From Lysobacterales bacterium (GTDB lineage: Bacteria > Pseudomonadota > Gammaproteobacteria > Xanthomonadales > S139-57), in the NCBI GenBank assembly GCA_026993285.1, contig JALWTZ010000196.1:1-6621 (forward strand): a stretch of 6,621 nucleotides of DNA. Reading direction: 5' to 3'. Below, in pieces: positions 1 through 6,621 of the stretch. The notes under the pieces are model-generated. The model did not search any database and was not told the DNA's origin. It was given only the letters and a program-made list of their open reading frames with translations. The position numbers were made by a program, and so were the translations under genes. Each line of letters begins with the position of its first letter. Position 1 is the stretch's first letter.

Positions 1-88
1 CGAAATTGTGGACCTCCACGGTCCATTCCGCTGCCTGTGCCGCGGTCAACGGCAATAGCAACAAAGCAAACAGGTATCGATAAAACAT
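1..88 (-). CDS. Exported protein of unknown function, N-terminal fragment (gene runs off the left edge)
   Basis: An ATG at 88-86 opens a frame that stays open to the window edge, giving 29 codons. The product starts MFYRYLFALLLLPLTAAQA and continues AEWTVEVHNF. This is a typical Sec signal peptide: a short N-terminus with one Arg, a Leu-rich core, and an A-Q-A signal peptidase I site, so the mature protein probably begins near AEW. The start is supported by a strong Shine-Dalgarno sequence five bases upstream. The gene is separated from the upstream cluster by an intrinsic terminator, so it is probably its own transcription unit. The mature start, a short beta strand of the form TVEVHNF, resembles the first strand of small plastocyanin-like copper proteins. 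That is only a guess from ten residues, because no copper ligand lies in the window. The existence of the gene is well supported; its function is not known. Confidence 0.8.
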   Translation of the reverse strand, partial: MFYRYLFALLLLPLTAAQAAEWTVEVHNF

Positions 89-93
89 GAGCA

Positions 94-98
94 CCTCC
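94..98 (-). promoter_or_regulatory. Ribosome binding site of the left-edge exported protein
   Basis: On the minus strand GGGAGGT ends a few bases before the ATG at 88, with the GGAGG core five bases from the start codon. This near-perfect match to the anti-Shine-Dalgarno sequence fixes the start of a gene of which only 29 codons are visible. Confidence 0.8.
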
Positions 99-101
99 CG
101 C

Positions 102-123
102 GTTGATGAGCACTTGGATCAAC
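102..123 (-). other. Small inverted repeat in the leader of the left-edge gene
   Basis: The six-base arms GTTGAT and ATCAAC pair perfectly around a ten-base loop, just upstream of the Shine-Dalgarno sequence of the left-edge gene. On the minus strand the octamer GTGCTCAT occurs both in this loop/arm region and directly at the start codon, 19 bases apart. The repeat could be a weak leader hairpin or an operator half-site pair. It is short and has no T tract, so it is not a terminator, and chance is a realistic explanation. No convincing -35/-10 promoter pair is visible in the space between the terminator and the gene. Confidence 0.3.
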
Positions 124-154
124 GGCCGGAGGCATAAAAGGAGGACAAACAGAC

Positions 155-193
155 AAAAAAAACCGCATCCGGTGTTTAGACCGTGATGCGGTT
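155..193 (-). terminator. Intrinsic (rho-independent) terminator at the end of the smc-zipA-ligA cluster
   Basis: On the minus strand AACCGCATC pairs with GATGCGGTT (nine base pairs). After one unpaired A, CGGT pairs with ACCG around the loop CTAAAC. The stem runs straight into a tract of eight Ts, two of which belong to the stem. It starts 27 bases after the stop codon of the gene at 221-1249. The opposite strand has no T tract on the far side, so the terminator works in one direction. It isolates the left-edge gene from the upstream cluster. Confidence 0.93.
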
Positions 194-220
194 CACAGGA
201 TTCCGGCAATTGGCTGTGGA

Positions 221-1249
221 TCAGTCCGGCAGGTTCAACATACCTCTTACGCGATAAAGGTGGGCATCTTCCTTCTTCAGCGCGGGCTGGTCGAGATCAA
301 GTTTTTGCCAGTCCTCCAGCCAGAAATGGCGCTTTGTCGCGCTGCTGCGCCGCATCACCAGCGTGTTGTGCTCCCAAACATACAGCACATCATGTAACTT
401 GAGCTTGCGCAGGGTGAGTTTTTTCTTAACGGATTTACCCTTGTTGTAGATGCGCTCCAGTTTTTTTCGCTCGGTTGATACCGGATCCTCAATGCCGGCC
501 CCGGCAGTCGCCTTGGTATTTGTTTCCTTGGCAACCTGGGGTACTGACGGAGCCTGGTCTGCAGTTTTCGTACTGGATGATTGGCTGACAAATTTGCGTG
601 ATCGTGTCCTTATCGGCTTGCGAGAGGAATGACTTTCCTTGTCGGCTTTATTGTCGTTCCGGGGATCGGGTTGGGATGCCATCTGTGATCCACTCTCTGC
701 CTTACTGGCAGGGCCAGAGCCTTTTGCAGATTCATGGGGCCTGCTACGCAGCTTGGTGCCACTGGCAACCTGAGTAGCACGATTGGCTGGCAACGGTTTG
801 CCCAAAGGCACTAGCCCCGGTGTGGTCAGGGTGTTCTGACTGATCGCGGCCACGGAATGAATGTTCGTTTCAGCTACCGGCTTGACGTTAAAATCCGCCT
901 CCGGCTTTTCTTCCGGCAACTGGATTTCCGGAGCCAGCGCCTTGGGATTGGCTTTCTGTTCCGGTTGCAGCAGCCAGGCTTTCATTTTGCCCGAGGGGCT
1001 TTTTTTCAGCCGGATCTTTATCTGTGGCCAGGCCTTGCGCAGCAGACTGGCAATTTGCTGCCGCCAGCTGTCCGGGGCCATGACCACCACGGGCTTACGG
1101 GCAATTTTGGCCGATTCCGCCAGTGCGATGAGATCATTTTCGGCGTTGCCGCTTACCAGATCCGATGCTTTCAGCTCTACGGATTCCAGATCCTGCGCCT
1201 GCAGGGCCATACTGGCCAAAATCAATAAAATACTTGAAATTATCTTCAT
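221..1249 (-). CDS. Hypothetical exported protein (342 residues) with long disordered middle, downstream of ligA
   Basis: I do not recognise this protein. Residues 1-19 form a signal peptide (MKIISSILLILASMALQAQ, probable cut after A-L-Q-A), so it should act in the periplasm or envelope. Residues 20-97 look folded, with a helix around LIALAESAKIARK, a strand PVVVMAP, and then SWRQQIASLLRKAWPQIKIRL. Residues ~98-260 are rich in Ser, Pro, Lys, Ala and Thr and are probably disordered. Residues ~260-340 are folded again and strongly basic (KSVKKKLTLRKLKLHDVLYV, then an aromatic stretch HFWLEDW). The ATG lies three bases after the ligA TAG, and no Shine-Dalgarno sequence precedes it, so translation probably depends on ribosomes finishing ligA. 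The signal peptide supports this start. The gene looks less GC-rich than its neighbours, especially at its 5' end. An intrinsic terminator follows. The basic tail might bind an acidic polymer such as peptidoglycan, LPS or nucleic acid, but that is speculation. Confidence 0.85.
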   Translation of the reverse strand: MKIISSILLILASMALQAQDLESVELKASDLVSGNAENDLIALAESAKIARKPVVVMAPDSWRQQIASLLRKAWPQIKIRLKKSPSGKMKAWLLQPEQKANPKALAPEIQLPEEKPEADFNVKPVAETNIHSVAAISQNTLTTPGLVPLGKPLPANRATQVASGTKLRSRPHESAKGSGPASKAESGSQMASQPDPRNDNKADKESHSSRKPIRTRSRKFVSQSSSTKTADQAPSVPQVAKETNTKATAGAGIEDPVSTERKKLERIYNKGKSVKKKLTLRKLKLHDVLYVWEHNTLVMRRSSATKRHFWLEDWQKLDLDQPALKKEDAHLYRVRGMLNLPD

Positions 1250-1252
1250 AAT

Positions 1253-3295
1253 CTATTGTTTTATAATAGTTTCAAAGAATTGCGGTTCTACCAGTATGGC
1301 TTCAAGCCCCTGCTCATCCACAACGGGAATGCCCAATGTTCGTGCCTTGTCCAGCTTGGAGCCAGCGGCTTCTCCGGCAATTACGGCAGCCGTTTTTTTC
1401 GATACGCTGCCGGCCACTTTCGCGCCCAGCGCTTCCAGCGCTGCCTTGATCTCGCTGCGCGGGCGGCGCAGTGTACCGGTCAACACCAGTGTACGTCCAG
1501 CCAGTGGCAGCGTTTGTACCGTATCCGCTTGCTGTTCCGGCCAGTGGATACCGGCAGCCAGCAACTGCTCGATGACCTGCCGGTTATGTGCTTCGGCAAA
1601 AAAACTGACGATATGGTCAGCCACCACGGGGCCGATGTCCTCCACGGCTTCCAGCGCGGCCTGGTCGGCCTGCATCAAGGCTTCCAGCGAGCCGAAATGC
1701 CGGGCCAGCGCCCTGGCCGTGGCTTCACCCACTTCACGAATGCCCAAGGCAAAGAGAAAACGCTCCAGGGTGGTTTCCCGGCTGCGGTCGATGGCCCGCA
1801 ACAGATTGCGGGCGGATTTCTCCGCCATGCGTTCCAGCGCGGCCACTTGCTCCAGACGCAAGTGGTAGAGATCTGCCGGGGTTTGCACCAGTTCCCGCTC
1901 CACCAGCTGATCTACCAGCTTGTCCCCCAGCCCTTCGATATCCATGGCCTTGCGCGAGGCAAAATGCTTGATGGCCTGCTTGCGCTGGGCCGGGCAGAAC
2001 AGGCCGCCGGTACAACGGCTGACCGCCTCCCCTTCCGCCCGGTGTATGCGGGAGCCACAGACCGGGCAATGCGTGGGCATGACAAAGGGCTGTGCGTCGG
2101 CCGGGCGGCGCTCCGGTATGGCGCGCACCACTTCCGGAATGACATCGCCGGCACGGCGCACAATGACCCAGTCACCGATGCAGATGCCCTTGCGGCGGAT
2201 TTCATCCTCGTTGTGCAGGGTGGCGTTGGTGACGGTCACACCACCGACTTGCACCGGCTCCAGCCTCGCCACCGGCGTGACCGCGCCGGTACGGCCGATC
2301 TGCACGTCGATGGCCAGCAGGCGGGTGCTGACTTCCTGGGCGGGGAATTTCCAGGCAATGGCCCAGCGGGGGGCGCGGGTGACAAAGCCCAGTGTCTCCT
2401 GCGCCTGCAGGTCGTTGACCTTGAAAACCAGCCCGTCGATTTCATAAGGCAGGGTATCGCGCTTGTTCAGCATGTGTGCGTGATAATCACGACAGCCGGC
2501 AAACCCTTGCACGGTAGTGGCATCGGGGCAGACCGGAATACCCCAGCCACGCAGTTTTTGCAGAATGCCGGTGTACTGCCCGGCCAGTGTTTCGCTGCAC
2601 AGACCGATGCCGTAACTGTAGAAGGCCAGCGGCCGCCTGGCGGTGATTTTCGGGTCCAGTTGCCGCAGGCTACCGGCCGCGCCGTTGCGCGGGTTGGCCA
2701 GGGGCTTTTCCCCGCGCTCCAGCGCCCGCCGGTTCCAGGCCTGGAAGCCGGCGATGGGCATGTACACCTCTCCGCGCACTTCCAGCTCCTTCGGCCAGTC
2801 CTGGCCGCGCAGGCGCAGGGGAATGGCCGGGATGGTGCGCGCGTTGGCGGTGACATCCTCGCCGGTTTCGCCATCGCCCCGGGTGGCGGCTTGGACCAGT
2901 TGGCCGTTGCGATACAGCAGGGAAATGGCCAGGCCGTCGAATTTGGGTTCCGCCGACCAGCAGATGCTGGATTCGGCAACGCCCAGCCCGTCGGCCACGC
3001 GCTGGCAGAAATCCCGCATTTCCCCTTCACTGAAGACATTGTTCAGCGACAGCATGGGCACGGCATGGCGCACCGTGGCAAAGCCGTCTCTGGGTTTTCC
3101 CCCGACCCGCTGTGTGGGTGACTCGGGGGTGATCAGTTCGGGGAACTGGCCTTCCAGCACCTGCAGGCGGCGAAACAGGGCATCGTATTCCGCATCGGGG
3201 ATGCTGGGCTCATCCAGCACATAGTAGCGGTAGTTGTGGCTTTCGATTTCCTCGCGGAGCTTTTGGACTTCTTCCCGGGCCTGCTGCAGTTTCAT
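1253..3295 (-). CDS. ligA: NAD+-dependent DNA ligase LigA
   Basis: LigA seals nicks with 5'-phosphate and 3'-OH ends using NAD+, joining Okazaki fragments and completing repair. The 680 residues match the usual family length. Domain Ia (NAD+ binding) carries HNYRYYVLDEPSIPDAEYDA (20-39) and TPESPTQRVGG (56-66). The adenylation motif is EPKFDG with the AMP-accepting Lys118. Further nucleotidyltransferase motifs are GEVYM (175-179), EIDGLVFKVN (285-294) and WAIAWKF (311-317). The OB fold follows, then a four-cysteine zinc finger (Cys410, Cys413, Cys428, Cys434), helix-hairpin-helix repeats (~450-580, with GLGDKL and VEDIGPVVAD) and a C-terminal BRCT domain (~597-672, LVLTGTLRRPRSEI, GSVSKKTAAVIAGEAAGSK). 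All key residues are present, so the enzyme should be active. The start ATG overlaps the zipA stop as ATGA and has GGGAG five bases upstream, which indicates translational coupling to zipA. Confidence 0.99.
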   Translation of the reverse strand: MKLQQAREEVQKLREEIESHNYRYYVLDEPSIPDAEYDALFRRLQVLEGQFPELITPESPTQRVGGKPRDGFATVRHAVPMLSLNNVFSEGEMRDFCQRVADGLGVAESSICWSAEPKFDGLAISLLYRNGQLVQAATRGDGETGEDVTANARTIPAIPLRLRGQDWPKELEVRGEVYMPIAGFQAWNRRALERGEKPLANPRNGAAGSLRQLDPKITARRPLAFYSYGIGLCSETLAGQYTGILQKLRGWGIPVCPDATTVQGFAGCRDYHAHMLNKRDTLPYEIDGLVFKVNDLQAQETLGFVTRAPRWAIAWKFPAQEVSTRLLAIDVQIGRTGAVTPVARLEPVQVGGVTVTNATLHNEDEIRRKGICIGDWVIVRRAGDVIPEVVRAIPERRPADAQPFVMPTHCPVCGSRIHRAEGEAVSRCTGGLFCPAQRKQAIKHFASRKAMDIEGLGDKLVDQLVERELVQTPADLYHLRLEQVAALERMAEKSARNLLRAIDRSRETTLERFLFALGIREVGEATARALARHFGSLEALMQADQAALEAVEDIGPVVADHIVSFFAEAHNRQVIEQLLAAGIHWPEQQADTVQTLPLAGRTLVLTGTLRRPRSEIKAALEALGAKVAGSVSKKTAAVIAGEAAGSKLDKARTLGIPVVDEQGLEAILVEPQFFETIIKQ

Positions 3296-3966
3296 CCATG
3301 CTCCCGGTCGTACATGCGCATTTGCTCACGCAGGTGAACGATGCCCTGCCGTGCCAGGGGGTTGCCATCCCTGTCCAGCAGGCGGCCTTCAAGGATCTCG
3401 GTCAGCCGCTCGGCGGTGGCCAGCATGGCATCGAAGGAATCCAGCGCGCCCATGGGGTTGGGCAAGGGAAAATAGAGCAGAACAGCCGGGGTATGCAGTT
3501 CATCCATCCGATCCAGGTCAAAACTACCCGGTTCCTGCACATTGGCCAGCGAATACCAGATCTGTTCGCCCTGGTCTGATTCCAGCATGCGGTGATACAA
3601 GCCGTTCTGATAGCTCAGGCCGGTGCGGTCCGCGGCCATGCAGATGTCCGCGCCGCGCAACCAGGCACCCTTTTGCCCAACGATACGAATGATGACCACT
3701 TCATCCTGTTTCAGCGGCTGCGGTTCCTGCGCGTTTTCAGGGGCTTCCGCTTCTGTGGTACCGGCGGTTTCTGCCGGTATCGCCGCGGCCTCAGCCTCGA
3801 CAGGCAGGCTGTGCGGATCCAGTACCGGTTCACTGCGCTCGGCAGGTGGTGTTTTCTTGGGACGGCGCAGCTTGTCCAGTGGCTGATAAACCCCCCAAAG
3901 GTAGATGCCGGCCAGCAACAACAGGCCCAGTACCAGCAATATCCAGCGCAGGGTGGCGGTATCCAT
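3292..3966 (-). CDS. zipA: Cell division protein ZipA (FtsZ-ring membrane anchor), short-linker form
   Basis: ZipA tethers FtsZ filaments to the inner membrane early in division; it is characteristic of gammaproteobacteria. Residues ~7-27 are a single membrane segment (WILLVLGLLLLAGIYLWGVY) with almost no N-terminal tail, the N-out layout of the family. A short basic patch follows (KLRRPKK, 32-38), then an Ala/Glu/Pro-rich acidic linker (~39-86), then the FtsZ-binding domain (~88-215). That domain shows the family pattern: EVVIIRIVGQKG, a GLYHRM strand, YSLANVQEPGSFD, LLYFPLPNP, FDAMLATAERLTEIL, LLDRDGNPL and a final helix ending in REQM. At 224 residues it is about 100 shorter than the 328-residue E. 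coli protein; nearly all of the difference is in the linker. The ATG is 41 bases after the smc stop. The nearest Shine-Dalgarno-like GGAG is about 11 bases upstream, a rather long spacing. It overlaps ligA by four bases. Confidence 0.96.
   Translation of the reverse strand: MDTATLRWILLVLGLLLLAGIYLWGVYQPLDKLRRPKKTPPAERSEPVLDPHSLPVEAEAAAIPAETAGTTEAEAPENAQEPQPLKQDEVVIIRIVGQKGAWLRGADICMAADRTGLSYQNGLYHRMLESDQGEQIWYSLANVQEPGSFDLDRMDELHTPAVLLYFPLPNPMGALDSFDAMLATAERLTEILEGRLLDRDGNPLARQGIVHLREQMRMYDREHG
3301..3305 (-). promoter_or_regulatory. Ribosome binding site of ligA inside the zipA 3' end
   Basis: GGGAG on the minus strand lies within the last zipA codons, five bases before the ligA ATG at 3295. 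It supports the ATGA overlap start, which also fits the conserved LigA N-terminus, and means ligA can recruit ribosomes as well as receive those finishing zipA. Confidence 0.7.
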
Positions 3967-4007
3967 GCAGGGTTAGTCTCCGGATCGTGATCAAAAGCGG
4001 AAGTATA

Positions 4008-6621
4008 TCAGCCATCCACCATCTGGGTGGCTTCCTCGAGATCCACCTGCACCAGGCGGGAAACCCCCGGTTCACGCATGGTAACGCCACTGAGCTGCTG
4101 GGCGATTTCCATGGTGACCTTGTTGTGGGTAACAAAGACGAACTGCACCTGTTCCGACATCTCCTTCACCAGCTGGCTGAAGCGGCCCACATTGGCATCG
4201 TCCAGTGGCGCATCCACCTCATCGAGCATGCAGAAGGGCGCCGGGTTGAGGTTGAAGATGGCAAAGACGAAGGCCACGGCGGTGAGCGCCTTTTCCCCGC
4301 CGGAAAGCAGGTGGATATTGCTGACCCGCTTGCCCGGGGGGCGGGCCATGATGGTGACACCGGTTTCCAGCAGGTTGTCGTCGGTCAGTTCCAGATAGGC
4401 GTGACCGCCACCGAAAAGCTTGGGAAACAGCGCCTGCATGCCCTGGTTGACCTTGTCGTAGGTATCCTTGAACAGGGTGCGGGTTTCGCGGTCGATCTTC
4501 TGGATGGCCTTCTCCAGCGTGGCCAGGGCCTGCTGCAGATCCTCGTGTTGCTCGTCCATCCACTGCTTGCGCTCGGCTTCCTGCTGGTATTCCTCGATGG
4601 CGGCCAGGTTGACCGGCTCCAGCCTGCGGATTTTGGCCTCCAGGCCTTCAATCTCTTCGTCCAGCTTTTCCAGGGACAGGTTTTCATCCAGGCTGTCCAG
4701 CACCGTCTGCAATGCCATACCGGTGGAGGTGATGCTCTGATGCAGGTTTTCCACCTGCATGCGGGTGGACTGCAACTGCAGGCGGGCCTGTTCGGCCTGC
4801 GCGCGCGCCGCTGACACGGCCTGTTCCCGTTGCAGCCGCTCCTTTTCCGCCGCTTGCAGAGCCTGCTCCACCTCCTGTACCTGCTGTTGCGAGGCGCTCA
4901 GGCGCTCTTCCACGGCATTGCGCAGCTCCAGGGCATCGGCCTTGCCCTGGCGAACCTTCTCCAGTGGCGCTTCCAGGCCGGCCCGTTCCTCGCGCAGGGC
5001 GGAAAGCTGGTCGGATTGTTCGATGAAATCCCGCCGCATGCGCTTTAGGCCATTGTCCAGCCCTTCCACGGTGGTGCGGTGTTTTTCCAGCTCCAGCAGG
5101 CGGGTTTGCAGTTGCATGCGTGCTTCTTCGCTCTCCCGGCCCAGCTGTTCCAGCGTCGCGCTGGCCTGGTCTCGCTGCTGGCGCAGTGTTTCCAGTTGTT
5201 CCCCCTGGGCTTCCAGTTGTTCCAGCCATTCGGCCAGTTCAGCCCTGGCCGGTTGCAGGCGTTCTTCCAGTTCCGCAAGTTCGTGGGCGTAGCGTTCCAG
5301 GTGCTGTCGCAGGTTGTGTACCTGCTGTTGCCATTGTTGCTGTTGCTGCTCTTCCCGGCGAATCTGCTGGCGCAGTTGCTGCATGGTCTGGCGCAGGGGA
5401 ACGGCCTGCTGGCGGCATTCCTGGAACTGCTGCTCGTGCTGGCTGGCCTCGGCAGCCTGCGATTCCGCCTGCTGTTGCAGTTTTTCCGCCTCGTCCTCCA
5501 GTCGCGCAATTTCTTCTTCCAGGGCCTCCAGTTGCCGGGCGCGCAGGAGCTGGCCGTCTTCCGCCTGGCCGGGCTGACGGATGAAATCCCGCCCCGCCCA
5601 CCAGCCATCGGGGGTGATGACGCTTTCTCCAGCCGGCAGCCCGGAGAGGCTGTCCAGGGCCTGTTGCCGGTCTTCCCGTGGGTGAATGCCGGCAAGCCAG
5701 GCGTGCAGGAAGGCGGGCGCCTGTACTTTCTCGTTCAGGCCTCCCCTGCCCCGTGTTTGTGGCCGGGCCAACAGGGCCAGTTGAGGTGGCAGCTCGCTTT
5801 CTTGTCGCAGGGTTTCCAGCTGTTCCGGCTCCAGTACCGGCAGTGAAAGCCACGGGGACAGCGCCTGCTCCACCGCCTGCTGCCAGGCCGGTTCCACTTG
5901 CAGCACCTGGGCCAGCGTGGGGCAGTCATCCAGCCCCCGGGCCTGCAGCCATTGCTTGAGCTTGCCGGAGCGGGCCTGTTGCTGCAGGGCTTCCAGCGAG
6001 GCCTTGCGCCCCTTTTTCTGCTGCAGGCTTTCCTGCAGGGCGTGCAACTGTTGCCGCAGGGCAGCGGCCTGTTCGCGGGCCTGTTGCCCCTGTGCGGCGG
6101 CCTCCTCGGCCAGCTGTTGCAGGGCTTCATCCCGGGCCAGCAGGCTTTCCATTTCCGCTTCCAGCCGGGGCAGCGGGCTGTCGGGTGGCTGTTGCTCCAG
6201 CGTTTCCAGGGCCTGGCGGTCACGCTGCTGTTTGTCCAGCAGTTGCTGCTGCTGGGCTTCCAGCTGGGCAATGGTGGCACGCTGGCCTTCGGCCTGGCGC
6301 AGCAGTTGCTGGTGATGTTGTTGCTGCTCATCCCACTGTTGCAGCAGTTGCTGCTGGGCTTCCATGGCCTTTTGCCGGGCCTGTTGCCGCTGTTGCCACT
6401 GTTCTTCCATGAACTGCAGTTGGGGTTCGTGCTGCGCCAGCCAGTTACGGCTTTCCGCCAGCCGCTGTTCGTCTTCCTCGGTATGGCGGGCCAAGGCTTC
6501 CAGCTTCTGTTCCAGGTTGCGTATGTCCTGATCCAGCCGTTGCCGCTGTTGCTGCAGGTGGGTTTCTTCCTGTTCCAGCCGGCTCAGTTCGGCCATGGCC
6601 TGATAACGTTCGTTCTGAATC
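4008..6621 (-). CDS. smc: Chromosome segregation ATPase SMC, C-terminal ~870 residues (5' end outside the window)
   Basis: SMC dimerises through its hinge and, with ScpA and ScpB, forms the condensin that organises and segregates the chromosome. The frame is open to the right edge, where codons reading IQNERYQAMAEL continue upstream of the first visible Met, so that Met is not the start. The missing part, about 300 residues by comparison with typical SMC, would carry the N-terminal ATPase lobe with Walker A. Visible parts in order are a Gln/Glu-rich coiled coil (6621 to ~6015), the hinge (~6014-5541, from KKGRKASLEAL to GQLLRARQLEAL), a second long coiled coil (~5540-4600), and the C-terminal ATPase lobe. 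That lobe has the signature motif LLSGGEKALTAVAF (LSGGEK near 4290-4307), Walker B FCMLDEVDAPLDD (Asp-Glu at 4218-4223) and the switch His in FVTHNK (4125-4127). No frameshift or missing catalytic residue is seen. zipA follows after 41 bases. Confidence 0.98.
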   Translation of the reverse strand, partial: IQNERYQAMAELSRLEQEETHLQQQRQRLDQDIRNLEQKLEALARHTEEDEQRLAESRNWLAQHEPQLQFMEEQWQQRQQARQKAMEAQQQLLQQWDEQQQHHQQLLRQAEGQRATIAQLEAQQQQLLDKQQRDRQALETLEQQPPDSPLPRLEAEMESLLARDEALQQLAEEAAAQGQQAREQAAALRQQLHALQESLQQKKGRKASLEALQQQARSGKLKQWLQARGLDDCPTLAQVLQVEPAWQQAVEQALSPWLSLPVLEPEQLETLRQESELPPQLALLARPQTRGRGGLNEKVQAPAFLHAWLAGIHPREDRQQALDSLSGLPAGESVITPDGWWAGRDFIRQPGQAEDGQLLRARQLEALEEEIARLEDEAEKLQQQAESQAAEASQHEQQFQECRQQAVPLRQTMQQLRQQIRREEQQQQQWQQQVHNLRQHLERYAHELAELEERLQPARAELAEWLEQLEAQGEQLETLRQQRDQASATLEQLGRESEEARMQLQTRLLELEKHRTTVEGLDNGLKRMRRDFIEQSDQLSALREERAGLEAPLEKVRQGKADALELRNAVEERLSASQQQVQEVEQALQAAEKERLQREQAVSAARAQAEQARLQLQSTRMQVENLHQSITSTGMALQTVLDSLDENLSLEKLDEEIEGLEAKIRRLEPVNLAAIEEYQQEAERKQWMDEQHEDLQQALATLEKAIQKIDRETRTLFKDTYDKVNQGMQALFPKLFGGGHAYLELTDDNLLETGVTIMARPPGKRVSNIHLLSGGEKALTAVAFVFAIFNLNPAPFCMLDEVDAPLDDANVGRFSQLVKEMSEQVQFVFVTHNKVTMEIAQQLSGVTMREPGVSRLVQVDLEEATQMVDG
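6236..6364 (-). repeat. CAG/CAA-rich stretch in smc with a repeated ~20-base unit
   Basis: On the plus strand, cagcagttgctgctg followed by gggcttcca occurs near 6341-6364. The same words with one extra ctg triplet occur near 6236-6263. The segment between is also dense in ctg, ttg and ttgctg words. In the protein these encode MEAQQQLLQQ and LEAQQQQLLD within the first coiled coil. Mixed CAG and CAA codons interrupt long pure triplet runs. It is part of the coding sequence, not a separate element; it probably arose from coiled-coil constraints plus triplet slippage. Confidence 0.6.

Noticed and set aside
461..1006. Two A7 tracts on the coding strand of the unknown gene (461-467 and 1000-1006), possible frameshift sites; ligA has a similar one at 1393-1399
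   Set aside because: The frames run through each tract without interruption, no downstream stem or alternative long frame is evident, and all encode plausible Lys-Lys pairs, including the conserved SKKT of the LigA BRCT domain.
1262..1267. Perfect TATAAT on the plus strand inside the 3' end of ligA
   Set aside because: The best -35-like word, TTGAAA at 1234-1239, is 22 bases away, too far for a normal promoter. The spot is simply AT-rich, and any transcript would run antisense to ligA.
1256..3121. Long open frame (621 codons) on the plus strand, antisense to ligA
   Set aside because: It is the mirror of a fully conserved ligA frame in GC-rich DNA, begins with TTG without a ribosome binding site, and its translation shows no family motif, only Gly/Gln/Ala/Arg-rich composition.
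3983..3992. Two GATC sites six bases apart between smc and zipA
   Set aside because: Two Dam-type sites in a short spacer are compatible with chance, and nothing else suggests an origin or a methylation-controlled switch.
3846..4814. Open frame (322 codons) on the plus strand across the zipA 5' end and smc 3' end
   Set aside because: It is antisense to two well-supported genes, resembles no family I know, and is explained by codon bias of the opposite strand.
5022..5593. Exact 14-base repeat gatgaaatcccgcc at 5022-5035 and 5580-5593
   Set aside because: Both copies encode RDFI in the same frame of smc with the same codons, but the flanks differ and one is in the hinge and one in the coil, so this looks like coincidence of residues and codon preference.

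Overview
The window is a compact housekeeping segment of a bacterial chromosome, and every supported gene lies on the minus strand. Read in the direction of transcription (right to left), the order is smc (5' part outside the window), zipA, ligA, a gene for an exported protein of unknown function, a strong intrinsic terminator, and the first codons of a separate gene for another exported protein. ZipA and the smc-zipA-ligA order point to a gammaproteobacterium that uses SMC rather than MukB. The GC-rich base composition of smc, zipA and ligA excludes AT-rich groups. Genus cannot be decided from this sequence.

Region by region: 4008-6621 holds the C-terminal ~870 residues of the SMC chromosome-condensation ATPase (coiled coil, hinge, coiled coil, C-terminal ATPase lobe). 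After 41 bases comes zipA (3292-3966), the membrane anchor of the FtsZ ring, with an unusually short linker. Its stop overlaps the ligA start by four bases (ATGA). ligA (1253-3295) encodes a complete 680-residue NAD+-dependent DNA ligase with the expected domains. Three bases after the ligA stop begins a 342-residue secreted or periplasmic protein (221-1249) that I do not recognise. It has a structured N-terminal part, a long low-complexity middle and a basic C-terminal part. A hairpin followed by eight Ts (155-193) ends the transcript. Bases 1-88 begin a new gene with its own ribosome binding site and a clear signal peptide.

The tight spacing suggests one transcript linking chromosome segregation (SMC), divisome assembly (ZipA) and Okazaki-fragment joining or repair (LigA), with the unknown envelope protein as the last cistron. 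I found no mobile element, CRISPR array, RNA gene or defence system. Most of the window is ordinary core genome. The part most worth a second look is the unknown protein downstream of ligA.
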